From: Pseudomonas sp. efr-133-TYG-5
GTDB taxonomy: Bacteria; Pseudomonadota; Gammaproteobacteria; Pseudomonadales; Pseudomonadaceae
Length of the DNA: 64,000 nucleotides
Reading direction: 5' to 3'
Assembly (NCBI RefSeq): GCF_030209175.1
Contig: NZ_JARVSM010000004.1
Span: 372,001-436,000, forward strand
Shown here: in pieces, positions 1 to 7,865 of the stretch
Numbering within the stretch: position 1 is the stretch's first letter
Layout: each line of letters begins with the position of its first letter
Translations under genes and position numbers: made by a program
The notes under the pieces: model-generated
Database searches by the model: none
Told to the model about the DNA's origin: nothing
What the model saw: only the letters and a program-made list of their open reading frames with translations

Positions 1-63
1 GAAGGCGTCGACGGGTTCACTGAAGCGGCCGCCCCAGGACTGATTGGTCTTGTCAGTGCTCAT
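1..63 (-). CDS. argH: Argininosuccinate lyase, N-terminal fragment (cut by window edge)
   Basis: The reverse strand reads ATG at 63 and continues out of the window; the 21 visible codons give MSTDKTNQSWGGRFSEPVDA and then F. The WGGRF motif is the typical N-terminus of ArgH, which splits argininosuccinate into arginine and fumarate in the last step of arginine biosynthesis. argH divergent from algR is the usual Pseudomonas arrangement, which supports the call. Only the start is present, so nothing can be said about catalytic residues. Confidence 0.9.
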   Translation of the reverse strand, partial: MSTDKTNQSWGGRFSEPVDAF

Positions 64-535
64 GAATTCGCTCGTATCGGCTTGAAAAAGGAAGGCGTGA
101 AACGCTGGCGCGGATAATAACAGGGTTGCCAATCCTGTCGCTGACACTGGTCGATACGTTTTTTTCTCATCTGCTCATCCATAGTTCCCGCAGGCCGGCG
201 CCGTTTTGCCCAAGGATATTTTTCGATTGAGCAATATCGGCCCGACGAACGTCTACAGTTGGACAGAAGGGTCGGCGCCAATGCGCAACATGCAAAGCGC
301 CGGGCGCCGACTATAAGGAGAGGGGAGTGGGTGTATTGTCATTTGACGGATCCGGTGAAAAACGCGGGCAACAGGCGGCGTTGAGCGGTTCGATCGGCCA
401 TCCGGCAAATATTGCCGGCCGACGTACGGCACTTTTTGCCGCTCGCGCTAGTCTTAGCGTGGATCGCGGTGACGGACGTCACTCCACCTGTCTACGCTAT
501 CCTTGTGCGAGACTCACGCAGGAATCCAGCGCAAT
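64..535. other. argH-algR intergenic region without a sensor kinase gene
   Basis: A 472-base divergent spacer. In P. aeruginosa the sensor gene algZ/fimS lies just upstream of algR (known for that species); here there is no room for it and no frame resembles a histidine kinase. The only notable element is a 70-codon frame at 327-539, described separately. Promoters for argH and algR must lie here, but I could not identify convincing -35/-10 pairs. Confidence 0.7.
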
Positions 536-539
536 ATGA
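327..539 (+). CDS. Possible leader ORF overlapping the algR start
   Basis: A GTG at 327 is preceded at 315-326 by AAGGAGAGGGGA, an excellent ribosome binding site at normal spacing. The frame runs 70 codons and its TGA overlaps the algR ATG as ATGA at 536-539, the layout of translational coupling. Against it, third positions are only about half G or C, unlike the flanking genes, and the predicted protein resembles nothing I know. It could be a short leader peptide gene or a chance frame. No similarity to AlgZ/FimS is visible. Confidence 0.25.
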   Translation: MGVLSFDGSGEKRGQQAALSGSIGHPANIAGRRTALFAARASLSVDRGDGRHSTCLRYPCARLTQESSAI

Positions 540-1282
540 ATGTCCTGATCGTTGATGACGAACCACTTGCCCGCGAGCGCCTCAGCCGAATGGTGAGCGA
601 GCTCGAGGGCTACACAGTCCTGGAGCCCAGCGCCACGAATGGCGAAGAGGCGTTGGCGCTGATCGACAGCCACAAGCCGGATATCGTCTTGCTCGATATC
701 CGCATGCCAGGCCTCGATGGCCTGCAGGTGGCTGCCCGTCTGTGCGAACGCGAGACGCCACCGGCCGTGGTGTTTTGCGCCGGTCCCGATGAATTTGCCG
801 TGGAAGCCCTGCAGGCCAGCGCCGTGGGCTATGTGGTGAAACCCGTGCGAACCGAACATCTGCATGACGCCCTGAAAAAGGCCGAACGTCCGAACCGGGC
901 GCAGCTCTCGGCCCTGACCCGTCCCGCCGCCGAAAGCGGCAGCGGCCCGCGCAGTCACATCAGCGCCCGTACCCGCAAAGGCATCGAGCTGATCCCCCTG
1001 GATCAGGTGGTGTACTTCATTGCCGACCACAAATACGTGACCCTGCGTCACGAGGCTGGCGAGGTGCTGCTGGATGAACCGCTCAAGGCCCTGGAGGACG
1101 AGTTCGGTGAGCGCTTCGTGCGCATCCACCGTAACGCCCTGGTCGCCCGCGACCGCATCGAACGCCTGCAACGCACGCCACTGGGACACTTCCAGCTGTT
1201 CCTCAAAGGCCTCAACGGTGACGCGCTGATCGTCAGCCGCCGGCATGTGGCAGGCGTGCGCAAAATGATGCAGGGGCTTTAG
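536..1282 (+). CDS. algR: AlgR, LytTR-type response regulator
   Basis: A 248-residue regulator: receiver domain (about 1-120) followed by a LytTR DNA-binding domain (about 140-245). In P. aeruginosa AlgR controls alginate, type IV pili and virulence genes. Acidic pocket D7-D8, phosphoacceptor D54 (VLLDIRMPG) and K102-P103 are all present. The conserved switch Thr/Ser at the end of strand 4, Thr in other AlgR proteins as I recall them, is Ala82 here (FCAGPDEF). The start at 536 gives MNVLIVDDEP, the family N-terminus; an in-frame upstream start at 503 is unlikely. No sensor kinase gene is adjacent. The identity is certain; how it is activated is less clear. Confidence 0.95.
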   Translation: MNVLIVDDEPLARERLSRMVSELEGYTVLEPSATNGEEALALIDSHKPDIVLLDIRMPGLDGLQVAARLCERETPPAVVFCAGPDEFAVEALQASAVGYVVKPVRTEHLHDALKKAERPNRAQLSALTRPAAESGSGPRSHISARTRKGIELIPLDQVVYFIADHKYVTLRHEAGEVLLDEPLKALEDEFGERFVRIHRNALVARDRIERLQRTPLGHFQLFLKGLNGDALIVSRRHVAGVRKMMQGL

Positions 1283-1419
1283 CCCGCCCGCAGCGGGCCA
1301 ATCACCCGCGTTCAACCAGGCATCGCCGGCCAGGGAGGCCACGCCGTTTCTGATTCAGGTCAAAGTGGATTTGGCTGAGCTGTTATTATCCGCCGTATCT
1401 ATTCAGTACGGATTGATCC

Positions 1420-2361
1420 ATGTCCTCTCGCGAAATCCGCATCGCCACCCGCAAAAGTGCCTTGGCCCTCTGGCAGGCCGAATACGTCAAAGCCCGTCTG
1501 GAGGAGGCCCATCCGGGTCTGCTGGTGACGCTGGTGCCCATGGTCAGTCGCGGCGATAAACTGCTCGATTCGCCGCTGTCGAAGATCGGCGGCAAGGGCC
1601 TGTTCGTCAAGGAACTGGAAACTGCGCTGCTGGAAAACGAAGCCGACATCGCCGTGCATTCGATGAAAGACGTGCCGATGGACTTCCCGCCGGGCCTGGG
1701 CCTGTTCTGCATCTGCGAGCGCGAAGACCCGCGCGATGCGTTCGTTTCCAATACCTACGCCAGCCTTGATGCGTTGCCGCCCGGCAGCATCGTCGGCACC
1801 TCCAGCCTGCGCCGCCAGGCGCAACTGCTGAGCCGTCGTCCCGACCTCGAGATCCGTTTCCTGCGCGGCAACGTCAACACCCGGCTGGCCAAGCTGGATG
1901 CCGGCGAATACGACGCGATCATCCTCGCCGCGGCCGGCCTGATCCGCCTCGGCTTCGAAGAGCGCATCACCTCGGCGATCAGCGTCGACGACAGTCTGCC
2001 GGCCGGTGGCCAGGGCGCGGTCGGCATCGAATGCCGCAGCGCCGACAGCGAAATTCAGGCCCTGCTGGCGCCGCTGCATCACCTCGACACCGCCTCGCGG
2101 GTGTTCGCCGAACGTGCCTTGAACAAACATCTCAATGGCGGCTGCCAGGTGCCCATCGCCTGCTATGCCGTGCTCGAAGGCGAGCAACTGTGGCTGCGCG
2201 GCCTGGTCGGCGAACCGAGCGGCGGCAAGCTGCTCAGCGCCCAGGCCCGGGCGCCGCGCGGCGATGCCGAGGCGTTGGGCGTGCGGGTCGCGCAAGACCT
2301 GCTCAGCCAGGGCGCCGCCGACATTCTCAAGGCGGTCTACGGCGAGGCAGGTCACGAGTGA
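1420..2361 (+). CDS. hemC: Porphobilinogen deaminase (hydroxymethylbilane synthase)
   Basis: A 313-residue cytoplasmic enzyme joining four porphobilinogen molecules into hydroxymethylbilane in haem biosynthesis. It has the N-terminal IRIATRKSALALWQA motif, the substrate-binding TSSLRRQAQ and LRGNVNTRL segments, and Cys242 in NGGCQVPIA, which carries the dipyrromethane cofactor. Full length for the family. It is the first gene of hemCDXY; its end overlaps hemD by four bases (GTGA). The algR-hemC spacing of 137 bases leaves room for its own promoter. Confidence 0.97.
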   Translation: MSSREIRIATRKSALALWQAEYVKARLEEAHPGLLVTLVPMVSRGDKLLDSPLSKIGGKGLFVKELETALLENEADIAVHSMKDVPMDFPPGLGLFCICEREDPRDAFVSNTYASLDALPPGSIVGTSSLRRQAQLLSRRPDLEIRFLRGNVNTRLAKLDAGEYDAIILAAAGLIRLGFEERITSAISVDDSLPAGGQGAVGIECRSADSEIQALLAPLHHLDTASRVFAERALNKHLNGGCQVPIACYAVLEGEQLWLRGLVGEPSGGKLLSAQARAPRGDAEALGVRVAQDLLSQGAADILKAVYGEAGHE

Positions 2362-3122
2362 CCGCCTGGCGCCTGCTGCTGACCCGCCCTGCGGATGACT
2401 GCGCGGCGCTCGCCGAGGTGTTGGCCGGGCAGGGGATTTTCAGCAACTGCCTGCCGCTTCTGGAAATCGCCCCGCTGCCGGTCTCTGCCACAATGCGCCA
2501 GGCAATTACCGAGCTGCCCTGCTGCGACGCGGTGATCGTGGTCAGCAAGCCGGCGGCACGCATTGCCGTGGATCTGCTCGATCGTTATGCGGTAACGGCG
2601 TCGACGCTGCCCTGGTTCAGCGTCGGTGCAGCGACTGCGCAGATCCTGCTGGAGCGCGGCCTGGACGCCAGTTATCCGGACGAGGGCGACGACAGCGAAG
2701 CCTTGTTGCAACTGCCGCGTCTGCGCGCAGCGGTGACGGCCAATTCCCGGGTGCTGATCCTGCGTGGGGAGGGTGGTCGCGAGTTGCTGGCCGAGCGCCT
2801 GCGCGAGCTTGGTGCTAGTGTCGACTATCTGGAGTTGTACCGCCGCGAGCTGCCCGCTTATCCGCCGCACGAACTGCCACGGCGGATCGCAGCGGAACGC
2901 CTGAACGGGCTGGTGGTCAGCAGTGGACAGGGTTTTGTGCACTTGCGCCAGTTGGCCGGCGACGCCTGGCCGACGCTCGCGCAGTTGCCGTTGTTTGTTC
3001 CAAGCCCAAGGGTCGCCGAGCAGGCACGTGCCGCCGGGGCCCGAACAGTTGTGGATTGCCGCGGCGCCAGTGCCGCGGCTTTGCTGACGGCGTTACGGGA
3101 GCATCCCGTGGCCGTTCTCTAA
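2358..3122 (+). CDS. hemD: Uroporphyrinogen-III synthase
   Basis: A 254-residue enzyme that closes hydroxymethylbilane to uroporphyrinogen III with inversion of ring D. The start is the GTG at 2358, overlapping the hemC stop and giving the typical N-terminus (M)TAWRLLLTRPAD; longer upstream starts would run through hemC. The two-lobe fold is suggested by VIVVSKPAA in the first half and the VLILRGEGGRELLAERL and LNGLVVSSGQG segments in the second. HemD sequences diverge widely, so position between hemC and hemX is important support. Confidence 0.93.
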   Translation: MTAWRLLLTRPADDCAALAEVLAGQGIFSNCLPLLEIAPLPVSATMRQAITELPCCDAVIVVSKPAARIAVDLLDRYAVTASTLPWFSVGAATAQILLERGLDASYPDEGDDSEALLQLPRLRAAVTANSRVLILRGEGGRELLAERLRELGASVDYLELYRRELPAYPPHELPRRIAAERLNGLVVSSGQGFVHLRQLAGDAWPTLAQLPLFVPSPRVAEQARAAGARTVVDCRGASAAALLTALREHPVAVL

Positions 3123-3138
3123 TGCAAAGGATGGATAC

Positions 3139-4293
3139 GTGAGCGAAACAGCCTTGCCTAAAGATGATGTTCAACCCGTAATCGAAACGCCGGTTGAGCC
3201 GTCCCCCGAACCTCGCCCGGCGGTCGCGCCCGCACGCCGTGGCAACGGATTGGCGATGGTTGCGCTGCTGCTCGGTGCCGCCGGTGTCGCCGTCGGCGGC
3301 TGGGGTGTCTGGCAGGTGCGTCACCTGCAGGCCAACACCCAGCAGCAGTTGAGCCAGGTGCAGGCGCTGAACGATCAGGCGCAGACCCTCAAGCTCAACG
3401 AGCAGCGGCTGACCGAGCGTCTCGGGCAATTGCCCGGTGCCGATGAACTCGCCGAGCGCCAGCGTCTGGTGACGCAACTGCAAGGCGATCAGCAGCGTCT
3501 CAACCAGCGTCTGGAAACCGTGCTCGGTGCCAGCCGCAAGGATTGGCGTCTGGCCGAGGCGGAGCATCTGCTGCGCCTGGCCAGCCTGCGTCTCTCGGCG
3601 CTGCAGGACATCAGCAGCGCCCAGGCGCTGGTGCAGGGTGCCGACGAAATCCTGCGCGAACAGAACGACCCGGGCTCCTTTGCCGCCCGCGAGCAGGTGG
3701 CGAAAACCCTGGTGGCCCTGCGCAGCACCGCACAGCCGGATCGCACCGGGTTGTTCCTGCGCCTGGGCGCCCTGCGTGATCAGGTTATCCAGCTCACCGA
3801 GCTGGCGCCGGAATACAAGGATCGCGGCGAATCGCTGCTGGGCCTGACCGCCGATGGCGATGGCGCCAGTCGTTGGGCGCAGTGGTGGGATCAGATCTCG
3901 CGCTACATCCGCATCGATTTCAACGCTGACAAAAACGTCCGGCCGCTGCTCGCCGGGCAGAGCCTGAGCCAGGTGCGCCTGGCCCTCAGTCTGGCGCTGG
4001 AGCAGGCGCAGTGGGCCGCGCTCAACGGGCAGGCGCCGGTGTACACCCAGGCACTGACCGAAGCGCGCGACGTGCTCAAGGGCAACTTCAACCCGGACAA
4101 CCCGCAGAGCAGGATCATGCTCGAACAGGTCGCCGAGCTGAGCAAGCAACCGGTGACCGTCGACACTCCGGATCTGGCCGGCACGCTGAGCGCCGTGCAG
4201 GCGTATCTGGAGCGGCGCAACGTCAATGCTGAAGACTCGGTGAAACCGTTCGCCAAACCTGCCGCCAGCACCGCGCAGGAGGCGACGCCATGA
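3139..4293 (+). CDS. hemX: HemX, membrane-anchored haem operon protein
   Basis: A 384-residue protein with a short proline-rich cytoplasmic N-terminus, one membrane segment at about residues 37-58, a coiled coil (about 60-125, rich in Gln, Leu and Glu) and a large periplasmic domain. The family is often annotated as uroporphyrinogen-III C-methyltransferase, but no methyltransferase motif is visible here. The start is GTG at 3139 behind AAAGG; the nearby ATG at 3131 is out of frame. It overlaps hemY by ATGA. Its biochemical role is not established; the operon suggests assistance to late haem synthesis at the membrane. Confidence 0.9.
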   Translation: MSETALPKDDVQPVIETPVEPSPEPRPAVAPARRGNGLAMVALLLGAAGVAVGGWGVWQVRHLQANTQQQLSQVQALNDQAQTLKLNEQRLTERLGQLPGADELAERQRLVTQLQGDQQRLNQRLETVLGASRKDWRLAEAEHLLRLASLRLSALQDISSAQALVQGADEILREQNDPGSFAAREQVAKTLVALRSTAQPDRTGLFLRLGALRDQVIQLTELAPEYKDRGESLLGLTADGDGASRWAQWWDQISRYIRIDFNADKNVRPLLAGQSLSQVRLALSLALEQAQWAALNGQAPVYTQALTEARDVLKGNFNPDNPQSRIMLEQVAELSKQPVTVDTPDLAGTLSAVQAYLERRNVNAEDSVKPFAKPAASTAQEATP

Positions 4294-5528
4294 AACGCCT
4301 GTATGTGATCGTTTTTCTGGTGATCGCCGCGACGGCGGCGCTGGGGCTGGCGATTGCCGAGCATTCCGGTTACGTGCTGATTGCCTACAAGAGCTTTCGT
4401 TTCGAATCGAGCCTGTGGGCGACCCTGGCACTGGTGGCGGTGCTGTGGCTGGTGATCTGGGGCATCAAGGCGCTGGTCGAGTTGCTGCTGGTCTCCGGCG
4501 GTGTAGTCAATCCGTGGTCGCGACGCAACCGCAGCCGCCGCGTGCAGGTGGCGATCGAACACGGTCAGCTGGATCTGGCCGAGGGGCGCTGGGCCAGTGC
4601 CCAGCGGCACTTGCACCGCGCTGCCGAAGCCGAGCGCCAGCCGTTGTTGTATTACCTCGGGGCGGCCCGTGCGGCCAACGAGCAGGGCCACTACGAAGAA
4701 AGCGATCGCTTGCTCGAACGCGCCCTCGAGCGTCAGCCGCAGGCGGAGCTGGCGATCGCCTTGAATCACGCACAGCTGCAGACCGACCGCGGTGACACCG
4801 ACGGTGCACTGGTGACCCTGCAGGCAATGCACGAGCGTCATCCGCACAATGTGCAGACCCTGCGTCAGTTGCAGCGACTGCATCAGCAGCGCGGCGATTG
4901 GTCGGCGGTGATTCGCCTGTTGCCGGAACTGCGCAAGGACAAAGTCCTGCCGCCGTCCGAGCTGGCGGAACTGGAGCGTCGTGCCTGGGGCGAGAACCTG
5001 TCGCTGGCCGCGCATCGCGAAGAAGACGGCAGCGTCGGTCTGCAATCGCTGGATCGCGCCTGGCAGCAACTGACGTCGGCCCAGCGCCAGGAGCCGCCGC
5101 TGGTGCTCGCGTACGCCGAGCAGTTGCGTCAGCTGGGGGCTCAGGTGCAGGCCGAGGAAGTCCTGCGCGCGGCCCTCAAGCGCAAGTACGACAGCCACCT
5201 GGCGCGCCTTTACGGCCTGGTGCGTGGCAGCGATCCGGCGCGTCAATTGCAAACGGCGGAAGGCTGGCTCAAGGAGCATCCGGCCGATCCGAGCCTGCTG
5301 CTGACCCTGGGCCGGCTGTGCCTGCAAACCAGCCTGTGGGGCAAGGCGCGCGATTACCTGGAAAGCAGCCTGCGCGTGCAGCGCAACCCGGAAGCGTGTG
5401 CGGAGCTGGCGCGCCTGCTTGCCCGGCTCGGCGACACCGAGCGCAGCAATCAGCTGTTCCAGGAGGGCCTCGGCCTGCTCGACGAGCGTCTGTTGGCGGC
5501 GCCCCTGCCGGTCGCGGCGCAGGCGTGA
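4290..5528 (+). CDS. hemY: HemY, TPR membrane protein of the haem operon
   Basis: A 412-residue protein with two membrane segments near the N-terminus (about 4-23 and 41-62) followed by a helical region of TPR-like repeats (for example LYYLGAARAANEQGHYEESDR split across repeats near residues 115-135). It is the proteobacterial HemY of unknown function, not the protoporphyrinogen oxidase given the same name in Bacillus. Its ATG overlaps the hemX stop. It is the last gene of the operon; a hairpin follows at 5533. Confidence 0.92.
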   Translation: MKRLYVIVFLVIAATAALGLAIAEHSGYVLIAYKSFRFESSLWATLALVAVLWLVIWGIKALVELLLVSGGVVNPWSRRNRSRRVQVAIEHGQLDLAEGRWASAQRHLHRAAEAERQPLLYYLGAARAANEQGHYEESDRLLERALERQPQAELAIALNHAQLQTDRGDTDGALVTLQAMHERHPHNVQTLRQLQRLHQQRGDWSAVIRLLPELRKDKVLPPSELAELERRAWGENLSLAAHREEDGSVGLQSLDRAWQQLTSAQRQEPPLVLAYAEQLRQLGAQVQAEEVLRAALKRKYDSHLARLYGLVRGSDPARQLQTAEGWLKEHPADPSLLLTLGRLCLQTSLWGKARDYLESSLRVQRNPEACAELARLLARLGDTERSNQLFQEGLGLLDERLLAAPLPVAAQA

Positions 5529-5532
5529 GTGC

Positions 5533-5558
5533 AACGGGAGGGGTGACTCTCCCGTTTT
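5533..5558 (+). terminator. Probable terminator after hemCDXY
   Basis: AACGGGAG and CTCCCGTT form an 8-bp stem with an 8-base loop, followed by TTT, just after the hemY stop. The T run is short, so the terminator may be weak. Confidence 0.55.
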
Positions 5559-5750
5559 CTGCATTCGATGCCTGAATAGTTACCGCTGGATTGAGTCCTA
5601 GGCAACGTCCTACAGCGGACTACACATATTCCTCTCGATGCTGTCGGGATTTCCCTACACCTCTGGTGAAGTGTCGGCAGTGCCCCGCCTTGAAAGGCTG
5701 GCGCGCTTTCCTCTACCGTAACTGCCTGTCTTTACTGTTACGGATAAGCC

Positions 5751-6302
5751 ATGTCGTTGGCCTGCTCACGCTCCTTGTTTTTCATGGCTTTCACTGCGGG
5801 AGCTCTGGCTCTGGGAGCTTCCTATTACCTCGAATATGCGGTCGGCCTGACGCCCTGCACGTTGTGCCTGGTGCAACGCCTGTTCCTCGCGTTGCTCACG
5901 GTCGGGTGTGCGGTGGCGGCGGTGCACGGCCCGCAGCGGTTCGGCCTGGCGCTGTACTGGGCATGGGCGCTGCTCGCCAGCCTGGGCGGCACCACGGCTG
6001 CCTGGCGCCAGGTCTTGTTGCAGAGCGGCTCGCTGCAGCAATGGGCGCATTGCACGCCACAACCCCAGGAGCTGTTCAGCAGCCTGCCCTGGCTGTGCGC
6101 GCTCATGCGCATGTTTAACGAGAGCATCGATTGTGCGGAATTGTCCTGGACGCTGTTCGATCTGAGCGTTCCGGAGTGGAGCCTGCTGTTCTTCGTCGCG
6201 ATGTCGATTCTGGCGGTTTACCAATTGCTGCGCAGTGCCTGGAGCGCGCTGCAGCGACCGCTCAGCGGCGAACCGTCGCAGCGGACGCTGATCAGGGATT
6301 AA
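5751..6302 (+). CDS. dsbB: DsbB-family disulfide oxidoreductase
   Basis: A 183-residue inner-membrane protein with four membrane segments. DsbB passes electrons from the periplasmic oxidase DsbA to quinones. The redox pair Cys36-Cys39 (PCTLC) follows the first segment, and the second periplasmic loop holds Cys101 and Cys128, fitting the E. coli C104/C130 pair; Cys116 is extra. It corresponds to the DsbB-like gene found between hemY and algQ in P. aeruginosa. The ribosome site (GGATAAG) is moderate. The 222 bases before it contain no other gene. A second dsbB elsewhere in the genome is likely in this genus (inference). Confidence 0.9.
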   Translation: MSLACSRSLFFMAFTAGALALGASYYLEYAVGLTPCTLCLVQRLFLALLTVGCAVAAVHGPQRFGLALYWAWALLASLGGTTAAWRQVLLQSGSLQQWAHCTPQPQELFSSLPWLCALMRMFNESIDCAELSWTLFDLSVPEWSLLFFVAMSILAVYQLLRSAWSALQRPLSGEPSQRTLIRD

Positions 6303-6333
6303 ACACTTGTATGAACTTTATCTCCTGCGTACC

Positions 6334-6360
6334 TTGAAGCGACAGGCGTGCGGGCATAAT
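6334..6360 (+). promoter_or_regulatory. Candidate sigma70 promoter for algQ
   Basis: TTGAAG at 6334-6339 and CATAAT at 6355-6360 with a 15-base spacer. The hexamers are good but the spacing is short. They lie 129 bases before the algQ start in a gap with no coding frame. Confidence 0.35.
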
Positions 6361-6488
6361 CTGGCCCGCACGTGTCATTGGAATTATGTTGCTCGATGAC
6401 GCTCTGCTCGGCAGCCCCATGCCAGAAAAGCTACAAGAAGGGGGTCGGGGAGTAGAGCAGCATGACCCACAAGGGAAGAGAGATCGCC

Positions 6489-6947
6489 ATGCTCGAAAGT
6501 TGTCAGAATGCTCAGGAACGCTGGGGTGGAGTTCATCTGCTGATCGACCGCTGGTTGCAGGAGCGTAAGGAGCTGATCGACGCCTATGACAATCTCGGCG
6601 CCGAGCCCGAGGCGCTTGCCGCCAACCGCAAGCCCTTGCAGGAATTCTGCGGCGTGCTGGTCGATTACGTGTCGGCCGGGCACTTCGAGATCTATGAACA
6701 GCTGACTGGCGAAGCCAAGGCGTTCAATGACAAGCGTGGCCTGGAACTGGCCGATACCCTCTATCCGCGCATTGATGTCATCACGGAAAAACTGCTGGCC
6801 TTCAACGATCTGTGCGATGAAGGCAAATGCGTTGCCGAGAAGTTCAAGGAGCTGGGTGGCCTGCTTCACGAACGTTTCGAACTGGAAGACTGCCTGATCG
6901 AAGTGCTGCACACCGCACACAAGCAAGAAGCCCCGGTCCAGGCCTGA
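6489..6947 (+). CDS. algQ: AlgQ/Rsd, anti-sigma70 factor
   Basis: A 152-residue cytoplasmic protein beginning MLESCQNAQERWGGVHLLID, which is nearly the P. aeruginosa AlgQ N-terminus. AlgQ, the orthologue of E. coli Rsd, binds sigma70 and frees core RNA polymerase for other sigma factors; it affects alginate and siderophore expression. The start at 6489 is chosen over an in-frame ATG at 6462 because it matches the family and follows GGGAAGAGAG. Acidic and helical throughout, full length. It is monocistronic, with a hairpin terminator at 6968. Confidence 0.95.
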   Translation: MLESCQNAQERWGGVHLLIDRWLQERKELIDAYDNLGAEPEALAANRKPLQEFCGVLVDYVSAGHFEIYEQLTGEAKAFNDKRGLELADTLYPRIDVITEKLLAFNDLCDEGKCVAEKFKELGGLLHERFELEDCLIEVLHTAHKQEAPVQA

Positions 6948-6967
6948 TTCGATTTCTGCAAGACCCT

Positions 6968-6997
6968 GAAACGGTGCGCCAAGGCGTACCGTTTTTC
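6968..6997 (+). terminator. Terminator between algQ and the FKBP gene
   Basis: AACGGTGCGCC and GGCGTACCGTT pair over 11 bp with one G-T pair and a two-base loop, followed by TTTTT. It lies between convergent genes, directly after algQ. Confidence 0.75.
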
Positions 6998-7007
6998 GTT
7001 TCGGCGA

Positions 7008-7673
7008 TCAGCTGGTGGCGCCGCGCAATTCGACTTCGAACACCAGCGGCGTGAACGGCGCGATCAGGTCGCCGGCACCGTCGGCGCCATAGGCCTGGTC
7101 CGAGGGAATCACCAGGCGCCATTTCGCCCCCACCGGCATGTTCTGCAACGCGGTGCGCCATCCGGCGATAACGCTGTCGAGGCTGAACCACTGCGGCTGC
7201 GTGTTCTGGTCGAACACCGTGCCGTCCGGCAAGCGACCGACATACAACACCTGGACCTTGCCGTCGGGGCCGGCCTTGGCGCCGGTGCCGGGAGTGATCT
7301 CGGTGAGCAGGATGCCATCGGCCAGCTCCTTGACCCCCGGCTTGGCTTTTTCACTGCTGAGAAAACGCCGCTCGGTTTCCATTGCCGCGTCACTTGAAGG
7401 CAGCGCGTTCTGCTCGGCGATCTGCGATTCGTGGTCGGCGAGTATCTGCTCGATGCGGGCCTCGCTCAGCGCCAGCGGCTTGCCCTGATAGGCCTGTTGC
7501 AAACCTTCGACCAGTGCCTGCAATTGCAGCTGCGGGACTTCCTGGCGCAGGCGTTCGCCGAGACTGGCACCGAGGCTGTAGGCCAGGTCATGGGCTTGGT
7601 TCGGCGCGGTTTTTTCGTCAGCCTGGGCCACGGCAAAAATCATGCAGAGGGATAACAATAGGTAGCGCGACAT
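7008..7673 (-). CDS. Periplasmic FKBP-type peptidyl-prolyl isomerase
   Basis: A 221-residue protein with a signal peptide (cleavage likely after AQA, residue 18), an N-terminal helical dimerisation region (about 25-115) and a C-terminal FKBP domain (about 125-221, with VLYVGRLPDGTVFDQ and the hydrophobic ending PLVFEVELRG). This is the Mip/FkpA architecture: a periplasmic chaperone that speeds prolyl isomerisation. The start at 7671-7673 follows GGAGAG; a longer frame upstream lacks a signal peptide. The gene sits between algQ and algP as in P. aeruginosa and diverges from algP. Confidence 0.93.
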   Translation of the reverse strand: MSRYLLLSLCMIFAVAQADEKTAPNQAHDLAYSLGASLGERLRQEVPQLQLQALVEGLQQAYQGKPLALSEARIEQILADHESQIAEQNALPSSDAAMETERRFLSSEKAKPGVKELADGILLTEITPGTGAKAGPDGKVQVLYVGRLPDGTVFDQNTQPQWFSLDSVIAGWRTALQNMPVGAKWRLVIPSDQAYGADGAGDLIAPFTPLVFEVELRGATS

Positions 7674-7865
7674 GGGCACTCTCCGTCCTGAGATGCGCGC
7701 GATTATGCCAGTGCGGAGCCGTGCAACGGTGAACTGCTTTTGGCGATGTGCAGAAGATTTTCGCAACGCTGCAACGCATCGCTTTCGATACTGTCAACAT
7801 GCCCTAGCGGCGGTAGCAGCAGAGGTCTAGTATGAGCCGCACTCACGTCAGCCAGGAGGTAAACC

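Noticed and set aside
5591..6118. 175-codon frame across dsbB
   Set aside because: Overlaps dsbB in another frame and resembles no family; the dsbB frame has the Cys motifs.
6313..6340. AlgU (sigma22) promoter before algQ, GAACTT at 6313
   Set aside because: The matching TCTGA-like -10 is absent at 16-17 bases.
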